A DNA stretch of 64,000 bases, taken from NCBI RefSeq assembly GCF_030812785.1, contig NZ_JAUSTJ010000002.1:1612001-1676000 (forward strand), written 5' to 3'. This DNA is from Sphingomonas kyeonggiensis. GTDB taxonomy: Bacteria; Pseudomonadota; Alphaproteobacteria; Sphingomonadales; Sphingomonadaceae. The first letter of the stretch is position 1; each line of letters opens with the position of its first letter. The notes beneath the pieces were generated by a model. The model saw only the letters and a list, made by a program, of their open reading frames with translations, was not told the DNA's origin and searched no databases. A program made the translations under genes and the position numbers. Positions 42,462 to 52,103 of this stretch are shown here, in pieces.

Positions 42462-43460
42462 ATGGTGAAGCCGAAGCGCTGGATGCTGCTGGCGAGCGGC
42501 GGCATGGCCGGAGTGCTGGTGCTGGGGACGTGCGTGGCGCTGATCGGCTCCACTCAGTTCCGCGACGGGCAGAAGCTCGCGACCTATGACGTCCAGACGC
42601 CGTCATTGCTGACCACGGCGCCCCCGGCCATGCCCAAGAGCGACATCGCCAGGTCCTATGCGTCGTCGGTCCGCAACTCCGTATCGCCGCCCGGCGATTC
42701 CACGACCGGCGCCGCAGCGATCCCGATCAGCGTGCCGCAGCTCGCGTATAACTTCACCCTCGCCTATCGCCTGCCCGCCGCCGCGATCGCCGGGGCGCAA
42801 CAGGCGCATCTCGACCTGTGCAACCGGCTGGGCCCGCGCTGCCAGCTGGTCGCGATGCAGCGCGCCGCCAATGACGACGGCGCGACCAGCGCCTTCCTCA
42901 AGCTGCGCGTGGCGAGCCCGCTCGGCCAGGCCTTTGCCGGCGACCTGACCCAGTTGGTCGGCAAGGCAGGCGGCCGCGCGGTCGACACGCAGATCTCGGC
43001 GGAAGACGTCTCGCGCGACCTGGTCGACACCGACGCCCGCCTCCGCCAGCGCGAGATCCTCGTCGCCCGGCTCACGGACATGCTGCGCGGGCGCCAGGGC
43101 AAGGTGGGCGAGCTGGTCGAGGCCGAGCGCAGCGTCGCCCAGGCGCAGGAGGAGCTCGACCAGGCCAGGGGATGGCTGGGCGAGCTGCGCGGCCGCGTGG
43201 CCTATTCCAACTTCTCGGTCAGCTATGTCCCGGTAACCGCGCCGGTGCAGGCGCCGACGCCGCAGGGCTTTCTCGGCCGGCTGAGCGACGCCGTGGCGCA
43301 ATCGGGCGCGGCGGTGCTGGGCGTTGGGCAGACGCTGCTGCTGCTCGTGATCTTCCTCGGCCCCTGGGCGCTGCTGGCCGGGCTGGCATTGTTCGCGGCA
43401 CGCCCATGGCTGCGGCAGTGGCGCCGCGCCGGATTGGGGCCCGTTAACGAGGATGTGTGA
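42462..43460 (+). CDS. DUF4349 family membrane protein
   Basis: A 332-residue protein with an N-terminal membrane helix (about 9-28), a periplasmic region and a C-terminal membrane helix (about 290-315). It carries the DUF4349 hallmark: [14 protein letters not shown], then [33 protein letters not shown], a coiled coil, then [13 protein letters not shown]. The function is not known. AAAGGGAGAG precedes the ATG. It shares its architecture, and the short motif preceding the Cys ([10 protein letters not shown] versus DACDRIGPARC), with the preceding lipoprotein, so the two probably work together. Confidence 0.85.
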   Translation: MVKPKRWMLLASGGMAGVLVLGTCVALIGSTQFRDGQKLATYDVQTPSLLTTAPPAMPKSDIARSYASSVRNSVSPPGDSTTGAAAIPISVPQLAYNFTLAYRLPAAAIAGAQQAHLDLCNRLGPRCQLVAMQRAANDDGATSAFLKLRVASPLGQAFAGDLTQLVGKAGGRAVDTQISAEDVSRDLVDTDARLRQREILVARLTDMLRGRQGKVGELVEAERSVAQAQEELDQARGWLGELRGRVAYSNFSVSYVPVTAPVQAPTPQGFLGRLSDAVAQSGAAVLGVGQTLLLLVIFLGPWALLAGLALFAARPWLRQWRRAGLGPVNEDV

Positions 43461-43564
43461 TTGCGCCTCAGCCCCCCTTTCGTTATAGGCCGCCTCTCGC
43501 CCCGGCACGTGCGCGGATTCCCCGTGCCGCCGGGGCAATGACTTTCCAGGGGAAAAAGCACCCG

Positions 43565-44344
43565 ATGGCACGCCGCCGGCAGATCTACGAAGGTAAGGCA
43601 AAGATCCTCTACGAGGGTCCCGAACCCGGCACGCTGATCCAGTATTTCAAGGACGACGCGACCGCCTTCAATGCCCAGAAAAAGGGCACGATCAACGGCA
43701 AGGGCGTCCTCAACAACCGGATCTCCGAGCACGTCTTCACGCTGCTCGCCGGCATCGGCATCCCGACTCACTTCATCCGCCGCCTCAACATGCGCGAGCA
43801 GCTGATCCGCCAGGTCGAGATCGTGCCGATCGAGGTCGTGGTGCGCAACGTCGTCGCCGGCAGCCTCGCGAAGAAGCTCGGGATCGAGGAAGGCACCCCG
43901 CTGCCCCGCACGATCGTCGAATATTACTACAAGGACGACGCGCTGGGCGACCCGCTGGTCACCGACGAGCACATCCTGTGCTTCGGCTGGGCAAGCCAGG
44001 AGGAACTGCACGACATGGCCGACATGGCCATTCGCGTGAACGACTTCCTTTCGGGCCTGTTCGCCGGCATCGGCATCCGCTTGGTCGACTTCAAGCTCGA
44101 GTTCGGCCGGATCTGGGACAATGACTACTCGCGCATCATCCTGGCCGACGAGATCAGCCCGGACGGCTGCCGCCTGTGGGACATGACCACCGGCGAGAAG
44201 CTCGACAAGGACCGGTTCCGCCGCGACCTGGGCGGCGAAGTCGAAGCCTATCAGGAAGTCGCGCGCCGGCTTGGCCTGTTCCCGGAAGGCGAGGATTCGG
44301 CGGTGCTGGACCTCGAGAGCCACCGGAAGCGCCGGGGCAAGTAA
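43565..44344 (+). CDS. purC: phosphoribosylaminoimidazole-succinocarboxamide synthase
   Basis: A 259-residue SAICAR synthetase of the de novo purine pathway, joining CAIR and aspartate with ATP. The N-terminus [11 protein letters not shown] is a strong family mark, and [25 protein letters not shown] and [15 protein letters not shown] are also present. The length is typical. GGGGAAAA lies before the ATG. It is followed by a palindromic repeat, then purS and purQ, in the order common in alphaproteobacteria. Confidence 0.96.
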   Translation: MARRRQIYEGKAKILYEGPEPGTLIQYFKDDATAFNAQKKGTINGKGVLNNRISEHVFTLLAGIGIPTHFIRRLNMREQLIRQVEIVPIEVVVRNVVAGSLAKKLGIEEGTPLPRTIVEYYYKDDALGDPLVTDEHILCFGWASQEELHDMADMAIRVNDFLSGLFAGIGIRLVDFKLEFGRIWDNDYSRIILADEISPDGCRLWDMTTGEKLDKDRFRRDLGGEVEAYQEVARRLGLFPEGEDSAVLDLESHRKRRGK

Positions 44345-44372
44345 GCTCCTCGCCCCATCACCAAACCAATAC

Positions 44373-44454
44373 CGTCATCCCGGCGAAAGCCGGGATCTCG
44401 TGCGGCTCTTTCCGAGCGCCGTCGCCTTAGATCCCGGCTTTCGCCGGGATGACG
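44373..44454. repeat. paired palindromic repeat (REP family A) between purC and purS
   Basis: Two perfect 26-base inverted arms (44373-44398 and 44429-44454), each CGTCATCCCGGCGAAAGC-type, with a 30-base centre. It separates purC from purS-purQ and could act at the RNA level on message stability. The rest of the 180-base gap has no gene. Confidence 0.88.
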
Positions 44455-44524
44455 CGCATTTAGGCATGGAAAATGACGCGCTTTGGGTTGCAGCCCGGCG
44501 CACTCCGCGCCATAGGCGCTGCCC

Positions 44525-44755
44525 ATGAAGCTCCGCATCATCGTCACCTTGAAGAACGGCGTGCTCGACCCCCAGGGCAAGGCCATCCAGCACGCTTTGG
44601 GCGGCCTCGGCTTTGACGGCGTTGAAGACGTCCGCGCCGGCAAGATCTTCGAGCTCGAGCTCGCAGACGGCACCAGCGACGAGGCCATCGACGAGATGTG
44701 CCGCAAGCTGCTCGCCAACACCGTCATCGAAAACTACCGGGTGGAAAAGCTGTGA
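44525..44755 (+). CDS. purS: phosphoribosylformylglycinamidine synthase subunit PurS
   Basis: A 76-residue subunit that bridges PurQ and PurL in the formylglycinamidine synthase complex. The sequence [29 protein letters not shown] and the C-terminal [13 protein letters not shown] are characteristic. It is coupled to purQ by a GTGA overlap. The purL subunit is not in the window, so it lies elsewhere. Confidence 0.94.
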   Translation: MKLRIIVTLKNGVLDPQGKAIQHALGGLGFDGVEDVRAGKIFELELADGTSDEAIDEMCRKLLANTVIENYRVEKL

Positions 44756-45417
44756 AGACCGCGGTCATCGTCTTTCCGGGTTCCAACTGCGATCGCGACA
44801 TCGCAGTCGCGCTGGAGGCGGTGACGGGCGTGAAGCCCGCGATGGTGTGGCATGGCGAGAGCGAGCTGCCCACCGGCCTCGGCCTGATCGCCCTGCCCGG
44901 CGGTTTCTCCTATGGCGACTACCTCCGTTGCGGCGCGATCGCTGCGCGATCGCCGGTCGTCCGCGCCGTGATCGAGGCGGCCGACAAGGGCACGCCGGTG
45001 ATCGGCATCTGCAACGGCTTCCAGGTCCTCACTGAGACCGGGCTGCTGCCCGGCGCGCTGATGCGCAACTCGGGCCTCAACTTCGTTTGCCGCGATGTGC
45101 CGCTGACGGTCGACAATTCGCAGTCGATCTTCACTTCGGCCTATCGCTCGGGCGAGCAGATCACCGTCCCAGTCGCGCATCATGACGGCAATTACTTCGC
45201 CGATGCCGAGACGCTCGACCGGATCGAAGGCGAAGGCCGCGTCGCCTTCCGCTACGCCGCCGACATCAACGGCTCGGCCCGCAACATCGCCGGCGTGCTC
45301 AACAAGGCCGGCAATGTGCTGGGCATGATGCCGCACCCCGAGCGCCGCATCGAAGCCGCGCATGGCGGCACCGACGGCCGCCGCCTGTTCGAGGGCCTGC
45401 TCGAAGCGGTGGCCTGA
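44752..45417 (+). CDS. purQ: phosphoribosylformylglycinamidine synthase subunit PurQ (glutaminase)
   Basis: A 221-residue class I glutamine amidotransferase that gives ammonia to PurL. The nucleophile Cys87 lies in GICNGFQVL and the His-Glu pair in MMPHPERR near the C-terminus. The N-terminus [13 protein letters not shown] is characteristic of PurQ. The start codon is GTG, overlapping the purS stop by four bases. The isochorismatase-family gene follows closely and may be in the same transcript. Confidence 0.95.
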   Translation: MKTAVIVFPGSNCDRDIAVALEAVTGVKPAMVWHGESELPTGLGLIALPGGFSYGDYLRCGAIAARSPVVRAVIEAADKGTPVIGICNGFQVLTETGLLPGALMRNSGLNFVCRDVPLTVDNSQSIFTSAYRSGEQITVPVAHHDGNYFADAETLDRIEGEGRVAFRYAADINGSARNIAGVLNKAGNVLGMMPHPERRIEAAHGGTDGRRLFEGLLEAVA

Positions 45418-45424
45418 GGCCGGC

Positions 45425-45937
45425 GTGCCGGGGCCGCTGCTAGCCGGACGTCCTACCCTTCCCGGAATTGCCCTGCTGGTCGTCGACGTCCAGCCGAGCT
45501 TTGCCGTGCCGGACGCGATCGTCGAGGGCATACGCGCGCTGAGCCGGCCCCTCTACACCGTGGCGACGGTCGAGCGGCACGATGAGTCGGTGACGCCGTT
45601 CGAGCGCCAGCTCGGCTGGAAACCCGCACCCGACGACGAGAGCCTGGTCGCGGCCGACCGCATCTTCGTGAAGCACGGCTATCTTCCGCCGGCCGAATTG
45701 ATCGACCATCTGCGCGATCGAAAGACGGAGCGCGTGTATGTCTGCGGCATCCAGGCGGACACCTGCTGTCTGGCGGCGGGCTTCATGCTGTTCGACGCGG
45801 GGCTGCACCCCACCCTGCTGCAATGGCTCAGCGTCGGCTCGTCGCTCGACCGCAGTGCGGATCTCGGCGCACGGCTTTGGGAGCATCACTTCGGAAGCGT
45901 GCTGCGGGGCCCTGGCGAACTAGAGCTATCCAAATAG
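45425..45937 (+). CDS. isochorismatase-family cysteine hydrolase
   Basis: A 170-residue enzyme of the isochorismatase-like fold. The triad is visible: Asp in LLVVDVQPSF, Lys in FVKHGYLPP and Cys in CGIQADTCCLAAG. Such enzymes hydrolyse amides such as nicotinamide or N-carbamoyl compounds, or vinyl ethers; the substrate is not clear here. The start is probably a GTG seven bases after purQ, although the frame is open upstream within purQ. Its position after the purine genes hints at nucleotide or N-compound breakdown, without proof. Confidence 0.8.
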   Translation: MPGPLLAGRPTLPGIALLVVDVQPSFAVPDAIVEGIRALSRPLYTVATVERHDESVTPFERQLGWKPAPDDESLVAADRIFVKHGYLPPAELIDHLRDRKTERVYVCGIQADTCCLAAGFMLFDAGLHPTLLQWLSVGSSLDRSADLGARLWEHHFGSVLRGPGELELSK

Positions 45938-46064
45938 GTTCTCACGCCGAATCGAAACGTGCGTCACCACCGCAACCTTCCTCACGAGACGAAGAAGAGC
46001 GGCCGCGAGAGAACCGCGACCGCCCTGCTCCGTGACGAATCTAGAATATATCGTAACCAGCCGC

Positions 46065-47408
46065 TCAGTGAACCGCACTGGCGAATGCGCCGTTCGATGC
46101 GGACAGCCCCGGCGCCGGGAAGGAGATCGGCCGGCCGCCGCCCGTCACCTGAAAACGCGCCGCCTGCTCGGCGAGCGTGGCGACCTCGACGGTGAGGTTG
46201 CGCGCGGCGGCCGAAGTCTCCTCGACCATCGCTGCATTCTGCTGGGTCGACTGGTCCATCACGCCGATCGCGCTGCTGATCTCGCTGACTGCCGTCGACT
46301 GGGCCTGGTTGTCGGCCGCCATCTGGTTGAGCAAATTGTGCACGCCGCTCACCTCTTCGGCGATATGGGCGAGCGCGCCATCGACCTTCTCGACCATCTC
46401 CACCGCAGCGACGATATCGACCTGGGTGGCGGTGAGCTGCTCGCGGGCACGCCCGGCCTCTTCCTCGGCGCGCATCGCGAGCGCGGAGACGAGATCGGCA
46501 ACAACCGCGAAGCCCCTGCCCGCCTCGCCCGCACGCCCCGCTTCAACGGCAGCGTTCATCGCGAGGACGCGCGTCTGGAAGGCGATCTTGTCGAGCCCTT
46601 CGATGACGCTGTCGATGCCCTTGGCGCTGTCATTGACCCGGTTCATCGCCTGCACCGCCTCATCGACGACCTGGCGGCCGCCCGAGACGGTCGCGGTGGC
46701 GCCATCGGCGCGGGCGACGGTGCGGCCGGCGGCCTCTGCGGTAGCCTTGAGGCGCTGGTCCATCTGGCTGATCGCGGCAGTGGTCTGCTCGAGGCTCGCG
46801 GCATTCGCCTCGGTGCGGCGCGCCAGGCTTTCCGACGCCTGGGCGATCTCGCCCGATCCGTTGCGGATCGCCGAGGTGCTTTCGGTAACGGCGCCGAGCA
46901 GGGTGCGCAGCGACGCGAGCGCAGCGTTGAAATTCTCGCGCAGCTTCGCATAGGTCGCCGGATATTCCTCGACGATGTCGGCGGTCAGGTCGCCCTTGGC
47001 GAGGCGTTCCAGATTGCCGGTCATGCCGCGGACGATCTCGCCGTGATGCTCGGCTTCCTCGTTCTGCTTGATCTGCGCGGCAGCGGTATCGCGGAAGGTG
47101 AACATCGCCTTGGTCAACCGGCCGACACAGTCCCGATATTCGGTGAACTGGATCGGGCTGGCGAGATCGCCGGCGGCGAGCGCCTCCATGCGCACCACGG
47201 TGGTGACATAGGGGTCGGCAATGGCCTTGCGATACCAGACGCTGAGGCCGGCGGCCGCCACGGCGGCGGCGATGCCGACGGCCAGAGCGAGCGTCGGAAA
47301 CAACAACAGGGTCAGCGGCGTGAGCGCGACGAGCGCCGTCATCGAGCCGAACGCTACGAGCAGCTTCCGGCGGATAGGTGCGTTAGCGACGAACCAGTGC
47401 ATGGGCAT
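46065..47408 (-). CDS. methyl-accepting chemotaxis protein without a periplasmic sensor domain
   Basis: A 447-residue receptor with two closely spaced membrane helices (about 17-36 and 41-58) and no periplasmic domain between them. HAMP-like segments follow (about 60-170), then a signalling domain with the tip KIAFQTRVLAMNAAVEAGRAGEAGRGFAVVAD, a variant of the canonical CheA/CheW-binding hairpin. It should signal to CheA/CheW from a membrane or cytosolic cue. The ATG at 47408 and one two codons later are both possible. No che gene is adjacent. Confidence 0.9.
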   Translation of the reverse strand: MPMHWFVANAPIRRKLLVAFGSMTALVALTPLTLLLFPTLALAVGIAAAVAAAGLSVWYRKAIADPYVTTVVRMEALAAGDLASPIQFTEYRDCVGRLTKAMFTFRDTAAAQIKQNEEAEHHGEIVRGMTGNLERLAKGDLTADIVEEYPATYAKLRENFNAALASLRTLLGAVTESTSAIRNGSGEIAQASESLARRTEANAASLEQTTAAISQMDQRLKATAEAAGRTVARADGATATVSGGRQVVDEAVQAMNRVNDSAKGIDSVIEGLDKIAFQTRVLAMNAAVEAGRAGEAGRGFAVVADLVSALAMRAEEEAGRAREQLTATQVDIVAAVEMVEKVDGALAHIAEEVSGVHNLLNQMAADNQAQSTAVSEISSAIGVMDQSTQQNAAMVEETSAAARNLTVEVATLAEQAARFQVTGGGRPISFPAPGLSASNGAFASAVH

Positions 47409-47549
47409 TCTCTCAGAACCTGCAACGAAATGTTGCTGCTCGGAGCATTATAGAGTGCCCAGCACCGGAGAATCACAGACCTGCCAAATATCTTCGAAGT
47501 AACTTAGGTTATATTTCGCAAGTACGTAAATTACGCAAAAGTCTTTTCG

Positions 47550-48380
47550 TTACGTTCGCGCTTCAACCCATTGCAGAATATCGGCCATCACACTTTCCTT
47601 GCCGAGGTCGGCAAGCAAGTCATGATAATGGCCTTTATAGATCTTCAGCGTTTTGTCGCTCGACCCGACATGCTCGTAAAAGAATTCGCTGCCATGGCAG
47701 ACAGTGGCGTGATCCTCGGTGCCGTGCAGGATCATCACCGGGATTGTGATCGTGTCGAACTCCTTGCGCATCCGCTCATCGGCGCGGACCAGCGCAGCCA
47801 CGGTGGCGGCCGGCTGCACCTCGTCCTTGATGTACGGATCGGCGTTGAGCTTCGCGACCCATTCGGGATCGCGCGAGAAATCCTCGTTCTTCAGCTTGAG
47901 CACGCCGAGATGCGGCGCAATGTGGCTGAGCCCCTTGATCGCCGCCAGCGCGAAGCCGGGTGCCGGCACCTGGAAGGCGAAGCTCTCGCAGATGAAGCCG
48001 GCGAGCTCGTGCTGATTGTCGAGCGTGTAGGTGCAGGAGGTGACGCCGCCGGCGCTATGGCCGAGCAGGAAGACCTTGAGCCCCGGATGGCGCGACTTGG
48101 CGATGGCGATCGTGCCGGCGACATCGTCGACATAGTCGGAGACGCTCTCGACATAGAAGCGCTCGCCTTCCGAGCGGCCGCGCCCGCGCAGATCGAGCGC
48201 ATAGGCGGCATAGCCCTTCTCGACGAAGCGCTGGGCCGTCCATTCATGCTGGCCGCCATGCGAGTTCACCCCGTGGCAGATCACCACCACCGCGCGCGGC
48301 TCGCCCTCGGGCAGCCAGGAACGGAAGAAGATGTTGACGTGCCCCGTGCTGCCGAAAGTCTCTTCCGTCGTCGCGGTCAT
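47550..48380 (-). CDS. alpha/beta hydrolase, monoacylglycerol lipase-like
   Basis: A 276-residue alpha/beta hydrolase of the serine aminopeptidase S33/monoacylglycerol lipase type. The oxyanion-side segment VVVICHGVNSHGGQH and the ALDLRGRGRSEGE motif are typical, the nucleophile is Ser in LLGHSAGG, the acid is in ILHGTEDHAT, and the His is in KGHYHDLL. It should hydrolyse monoacylglycerols or related esters. AGGAGGG lies seven bases before the ATG. No signal peptide is seen, so it is cytosolic or membrane-associated. The chemoreceptor gene lies downstream on the same strand. Confidence 0.88.
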   Translation of the reverse strand: MTATTEETFGSTGHVNIFFRSWLPEGEPRAVVVICHGVNSHGGQHEWTAQRFVEKGYAAYALDLRGRGRSEGERFYVESVSDYVDDVAGTIAIAKSRHPGLKVFLLGHSAGGVTSCTYTLDNQHELAGFICESFAFQVPAPGFALAAIKGLSHIAPHLGVLKLKNEDFSRDPEWVAKLNADPYIKDEVQPAATVAALVRADERMRKEFDTITIPVMILHGTEDHATVCHGSEFFYEHVGSSDKTLKIYKGHYHDLLADLGKESVMADILQWVEART

Positions 48381-48437
48381 GCTGCCCTCCTGGAGAATTC
48401 GCGGGAAATGATGCCAGCGTTGTCGGCGCGCGTCAGC

Positions 48438-48776
48438 TTACTCCTTCGGGTATTCGCAGGTGTCGCGGCCGAAGAGCCTGGTGGTGCGGGCAAGGAGCAG
48501 CAGCACAACTGGCCAGAACATCGTGTTCCAGATGTCGTGCCAATTGCCCCAGAGATCGATGCGGGTGTGATAGACCAGGCTGTCGCGCAGGTCCCAGACC
48601 TCGCCGAGCAGCGCCGCGACAAGCGCTACACCCAGCGGCTTCCAGCTCCGCAGCGGCCAGCGAAAGACCAGCGCCGCGCCCAGGAACAGGGTGAGCCCGA
48701 CATAGATGTGGAGCGCATCCTTGGCGAGCCCGACATGCTGGATCAGCCAGAACTTGGCCGACTGCAGCGGGCTCAC
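48438..48776 (-). CDS. small membrane protein, unrecognised
   Basis: A 112-residue protein with two or three hydrophobic helices: HIYVGLTLFLGAALVF, GVALVAALLGEVWDL and FWPVVLLLLAR. I do not know the family. The start is taken as the GTG at 48776, four bases after the stop of the transporter gene, since the longer frame overlaps that gene. A charged stretch ends the protein (RLFGRDTCEYPKE). It is probably cotranscribed with the queuosine-precursor transporter. Confidence 0.65.
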   Translation of the reverse strand: MSPLQSAKFWLIQHVGLAKDALHIYVGLTLFLGAALVFRWPLRSWKPLGVALVAALLGEVWDLRDSLVYHTRIDLWGNWHDIWNTMFWPVVLLLLARTTRLFGRDTCEYPKE

Positions 48777-48780
48777 CGCC

Positions 48781-49530
48781 TCACACCCGGGTGGCGAAGG
48801 GCGTGAAGTCCGTGCCCTCATCGAACACGTCAACGCCCTCGCGGCGCTTGAGGAAGCCGACGACGAGATAGGTGACCGGCGTGAGGATCACTTCCCAGGC
48901 GACCTTGAGCGCCCATTGCGTGAAGAGCACCTGGATGACCAGCGTGGTGGTCCAGCCTTCGGCCCAGAGGAATGCGAGCGGGTAGAAGATAAGGCTGTCG
49001 ACCCCTTCGCCCGCGATCGTCGAGCCGATGGTGCGGGTCCACAGCATCTTGCCGCCGGTCCACAGCTTCATCCGGGCGAGGACATAGGAGTTGACGAACT
49101 CGCCGGCCCAGAAGGCGCAGACCGAGGCGAGGACGATGCGCGGCACCTGGCCGAAGATCGTCTCATAGGCGGCCTGGTTGCCCCAGCTCGGCGCGGGCGG
49201 CAGCTTGACCACCACCCAGGCCATCAGCGCCATGAACAGCACCGCGCCGGTGCCAGCCCAGATCACCCGGCGGGCGCGGGCATAGCCGTAGACCTCGGTC
49301 AGCACGTCGCCGATCACATAGGAGACGGGGAAGAACAGAATGCCGGCGCCGAATGGCCAATAGTCGTTGTAGATCGGCAGCCAGACCTGCGAAACCTTGC
49401 CCGCGCCGAGCACGTTCGACAGCAGGATGATCGCCACGAAGGCGGCCATCACGAAGTCGTAATAGCGGAAATGCCCGCCGCGCAGCGTGTTCGCGGCGAC
49501 CTGCGCCGGCTTCCCGTTCCCCTCGCTCAT
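48781..49530 (-). CDS. queuosine precursor transporter (YhhQ/VUT family)
   Basis: A 249-residue inner-membrane protein with about six to seven helices, belonging to the YhhQ/vitamin-uptake-transporter-like family that imports queuosine precursors (preQ0 or queuine). Family signature strings such as ILLSNVLGAGKV, GILFFPVSYVIGDVLTEVYGY, AGEFVNSYVLARMK and RTIGSTIAGEGVDS are all visible. The ATG at 49530 restores the usual N-terminus; the frame is open further up. It is the first gene of a pair with the small membrane protein, and tRNA-Arg lies divergently upstream. Confidence 0.9.
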   Translation of the reverse strand: MSEGNGKPAQVAANTLRGGHFRYYDFVMAAFVAIILLSNVLGAGKVSQVWLPIYNDYWPFGAGILFFPVSYVIGDVLTEVYGYARARRVIWAGTGAVLFMALMAWVVVKLPPAPSWGNQAAYETIFGQVPRIVLASVCAFWAGEFVNSYVLARMKLWTGGKMLWTRTIGSTIAGEGVDSLIFYPLAFLWAEGWTTTLVIQVLFTQWALKVAWEVILTPVTYLVVGFLKRREGVDVFDEGTDFTPFATRV

Positions 49531-49588
49531 GCAGCATCTATGATCCCGGTTCCGCTGCCGCGCAATCCACGCTAGGGGCATCCGGCGC

Positions 49589-49665
49589 GCGCCCGTAGCT
49601 CAGTTGGATAGAGCACGTGCCTTCTAAGCTCGTGGTCGCTGGTTCGAATCCAGCCGGGCGCGCCA
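49589..49665 (+). tRNA. tRNA-Arg (anticodon TCT)
   Basis: The cloverleaf can be drawn: acceptor GCGCCCG/CGGGCGC, D-arm GCTC/GAGC, anticodon loop CTTCTAA with TCT, a five-base variable loop, T-arm GCTGG-TTCGAAT-CCAGC and an encoded CCA. The anticodon stem CGTGC/GCTCG has a T-T mismatch in its middle pair (49618 with 49630). It decodes AGA and, through wobble, AGG. Confidence 0.93.
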
Positions 49666-49755
49666 ATTTTGTTGGAAGCGCCTTGCATAAGCTCCGGCGC
49701 GCGTTCGCGCTCACATCGGCGCTGCAACGGGTCATTCCAGCCGATAGCGGCTTGA

Positions 49756-50895
<1,140 letters not shown>

Positions 50896-51197
50896 CCTGC
50901 CGCTCCGGCCGCAAAAAATCTTTGTCCTGATATTCGCGATCTCCCGTCTCCCTTCTGAGGGCGTGTGCACGCATGGGCCGTGGAAACGCCCCGGCGCGCG
51001 CAATAGCGCCTGAAGATCATGAATAATATCGTTACGAAGATATCAACTTAAATACTGCAACAATAGTTTCACAGTAACGCGCGAATTAAATAATGCGCGA
51101 TTCGTTATAAATATTACCAAACAATACATCCGCAATACTAATTGCGGAAACGAACTGGCGCGACTTGACTCCACATTGTCTTGCATTGGGAGATTAT
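50896..51197. other. AT-rich gap upstream of the NLP-like gene
   Basis: Bases 51010-51150 are strikingly AT-rich for this window, with runs such as AATTAAATAATG and GTTATAAATATT. It holds an inverted repeat CCGCAAT-ACTA-ATTGCGG (51130-51147) and a TTGACT that could be a -35 element. No gene is seen. It probably carries the promoter and control sites of the NLP-like gene. Confidence 0.5.
51130..51147 (+). promoter_or_regulatory. palindrome (putative operator) upstream of the NLP-like gene
   Basis: CCGCAAT-ACTA-ATTGCGG, a perfect 7-bp inverted repeat with a four-base centre, 50 bases before the ATG in the AT-rich region. It lies where a regulator of the gene could bind. Confidence 0.4.
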
Positions 51198-52040
51198 ATG
51201 AAGAGCCAAATTCAAATGATGGCGGTCGCGACCTTCGGGGCGCTCGCGATGCTGTCGCCGCATTCCGCCCAGGCACAGGGCTGGCCGGCGCCGGTTGCGC
51301 CGCTGCCGGAACTGGCCACTGCGCTCGACAAGCGCTTCCAGCCGGCGATCGATTTCGACACCGACGTCTGCTTCAACGTTCCCGCCGTCAACGCCTCGGG
51401 CGCGATCAGCGCGGGTGCCTCGACCTACGCGACGAAGCCGCCGGCGTCGTGCCGCCAGGCCAGCTATCGCACGACCAGCAACGTCTATGTCCGGGCGCGC
51501 TGCAACAACGGCTATTGCGCCCGCGTCTACAGCTATTTCTGGCAGTCCGATTTCTCGCACGCCTATGACTGGGAATCGGTGATCGTCTGGACCACCGACC
51601 AGGGTACCAACAGCAGCGTAGTCGGCGTCACCCGCGGCGACCACGGCAACTGGGAAACCCGCGCGACCAGCGGCGGCCAGCTGCGCTTCCAGAGCGATTC
51701 GACCGGCCAGCACGTGAAGATGGTCTATCACTACGAGACCTGGGGCTTCTCGCACCTGTGGCGCTTCTCGAAGACCGACAATGGCGACGAGCCGCCCGAG
51801 AACGGCACCGGCCAGTGGCTGATCCAGCCGCTGATCAGTTGGAACGGCTATCCCTCGGCCAGCGTCCGCAACGCCATCTCCAACTATAATTTCGGCAGCG
51901 GCAATTTCGACAACAAGGACCCCCGCTTCTCGGGCGTCCTCGCTGCCACCGTCAACGGCAGCATCACGCCGGGGTTCGATCCGAACACCGACTCGGGCGC
52001 GAACTCGCCGGGCTGCCCGGCCGGCTCGACCATCTGCTGA
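51198..52040 (+). CDS. necrosis-inducing NPP1/Nep1-like (NLP) family protein, exported
   Basis: A 280-residue secreted protein with a Sec signal ending near AQAQ. The NLP fold shows at ARVYSYFWQSDFSHAYDWESVIVW (residues 108-131), where the family has the metal-binding heptapeptide GHRHDWE; here it reads SHAYDWE at 120-126, so the Gly, Arg and second His are replaced while Asp-Trp-Glu remains. A Cys pair (RCNNGYC) precedes it. NLPs permeabilise plant membranes; with the altered motif this may be non-toxic. GGGAG precedes the ATG. The AT-rich upstream region suggests transfer. Confidence 0.84.
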   Translation: MKSQIQMMAVATFGALAMLSPHSAQAQGWPAPVAPLPELATALDKRFQPAIDFDTDVCFNVPAVNASGAISAGASTYATKPPASCRQASYRTTSNVYVRARCNNGYCARVYSYFWQSDFSHAYDWESVIVWTTDQGTNSSVVGVTRGDHGNWETRATSGGQLRFQSDSTGQHVKMVYHYETWGFSHLWRFSKTDNGDEPPENGTGQWLIQPLISWNGYPSASVRNAISNYNFGSGNFDNKDPRFSGVLAATVNGSITPGFDPNTDSGANSPGCPAGSTIC

Positions 52041-52103
52041 TCCTCTCCGCCTCGCGCCGCCCTCAACCCCCGGCGGCGCGGGGTGGAACCCGTCGAGGTG
52101 CCC

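Noticed and set aside
49589..49665. tRNA-Arg as an integration site of a mobile element
   Set aside because: No integrase gene, no repeat of the tRNA 3' end and no mobile genes follow; the neighbouring gene is mreB.
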